A DNA stretch of 64,000 nucleotides from Stercorarius parasiticus (Eukaryota > Chordata > Aves > Charadriiformes > Stercorariidae). The translations under genes and the position numbers were made by a program. The notes below the pieces were generated by a model. It saw only the letters and a list, made by a program, of their open reading frames with translations. It was not told where the DNA came from and made no database searches. Of this stretch, positions 62,996 through 64,000 are shown piece after piece (position 1 is the stretch's first letter; every line of letters starts with the position of its first letter). The stretch spans positions 372,648-436,647 of the forward strand of contig VWZL01002054.1 in the NCBI GenBank assembly GCA_013396915.1, read 5' to 3'.

Positions 62996-64000
62996 TTAAA
63001 TGTGCGACACTCAAGGTGCAGGTATTGTTGCAATTTAGTTGTACGGCCTGGCACATCCCTCCACTGGGAGCTGGTGCCATAAAATCGCCTCAGGGTAATT
63101 CAGGGAGTCATTACGCCATATAAGCAAAGAACCTGTGCTTGTGTCTCCGTGTCCTCTTTGCGGCCATATGAACCTTCAGGAAAATAAAGAGCCGTGGTAG
63201 CTTTTAACCTTTTTCAGGCTAATGTCAACAGTGGAATTCATACAAATATTTCACTCTCTCTCATGGCTGCACATTTACCCTATGTCAATGTGCTATTGCT
63301 TTGAAGAATTGACTATAGAAAGCCAACCTACAGTCTAGAAAGCTTTTGGGAAATGCCTGCATTTTTGCAGGTATGTGGTCTGCTTTGTAGTGTGGTATCT
63401 GAATTCTAGTACGGGATTTGTGTAGCTGTCAAATGAAACTGCAGAATTACAGAGATTGGAAAGTAAGGTACGGTCGTGCACATTAACTCTCATTTACACT
63501 ACGCTTTTCTGCACTGTTCTAGAAATGCAAAGGGAAAGAGGTAGTTGCAAAAGCTGCCTATGCTCACATTCAGGTCTTAAAGCAGCTTTTAAAGCAGACC
63601 ACCATTCAAATGAATGGTGTACATGGGATGATAGAGTGAAGGGAAATGAAATGTACCAGTCTGTCCTGAATGGGAGACCAGACCCATTTCAGCATAAAGT
63701 AGGAATCCAAGGGTTTTCCAGCTTGTGCTTGGTTTGTATCTGATACCTTTCTGTTAAAGATTTGAGTTACTAGCACATGACTGTCATTACTGGCCATTCT
63801 GAACTCCACTGACACAGATGTAACTTTGATTCAGATAGGGCAACTAAAGTTTGTTTCAACTAGTGATCAAGATGTAATTGCGCTGAATATATTTCAGATG
63901 CACAAAGAACCTTGTGTACTTTCTTACTTATTCTTTTCTAGGCCAAAGCCTTTAAAAATTCCCTTTCTAATAGTCATGTAAGTTCTGTTTCCATTCTTTG
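62996..64000. other. non-coding DNA, nothing recognised
   Basis: No gene or repeat could be identified. An AATAAA word at 63183-63188 could serve as a distal poly(A) signal but has no further support. Confidence 0.5.

Noticed and set aside
1..64000. CRISPR arrays, operons, prophage, or LTR retrovirus copies
   Set aside because: The sequence is a vertebrate nuclear locus. No regularly spaced repeats, LTR pairs or gag/pol-type frames were seen; the reverse-transcriptase pieces are all CR1 LINE.

Overview
This window is a piece of a bird (or close sauropsid) nuclear genome. The evidence is a split vertebrate gene with GT-AG introns, a CpG-island promoter, many 5'-truncated CR1 LINEs ending in ATTCTATG-type octamers, and relics of older MIR-like SINEs. 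I see no prokaryotic or organellar features and no CRISPR. The exact species cannot be read from the sequence.

The only protein-coding gene I can support is DSE (dermatan sulfate epimerase 1), on the + strand. Five coding exons (37033-37442, 49537-49790, 53521-53760, 55257-55464, 57504-59265) join in frame to 957 codons plus stop. They carry a signal peptide, the family catalytic His/Tyr/His residues (here H203, Y259, H448), N-glycosylation sequons and two C-terminal hydrophobic segments. The enzyme converts D-glucuronate to L-iduronate in chondroitin chains in the Golgi/ER lumen, making dermatan sulfate. A likely polyadenylation signal lies at 60506-60511.

Layout: 1 to about 22.6 kb is repeat-sprinkled DNA with no recognisable gene. 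About 22.68-23.71 kb is a CpG island, interrupted by a 161-base gap, with two candidate 5'UTR exons that have strong splice donors. 23.7-36.98 kb is the presumed first intron (CR1s, a MIR, a 40-bp minisatellite). At 36.46-36.66 kb there is a TATA-containing, GC-rich island just upstream of the first coding exon that looks like a second promoter. 36.98-59.27 kb is the coding part, and 59.27 to about 60.53 kb the 3'UTR. A larger CR1 with a 775-base gap follows at 61.29-62.99 kb.

I did not find a new multi-gene system. The most interesting signals are in the 5' leader of DSE. The predicted leader holds a chain of very short upstream ORFs: Met-Ala-stop in an ideal Kozak context, Met-Arg-Val-stop, and a 14-codon uORF in strong context whose stop overlaps the DSE start codon as ATGA. 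Together with the two apparent promoters this suggests promoter choice plus translational control of the epimerase. This is inference and needs transcript data.
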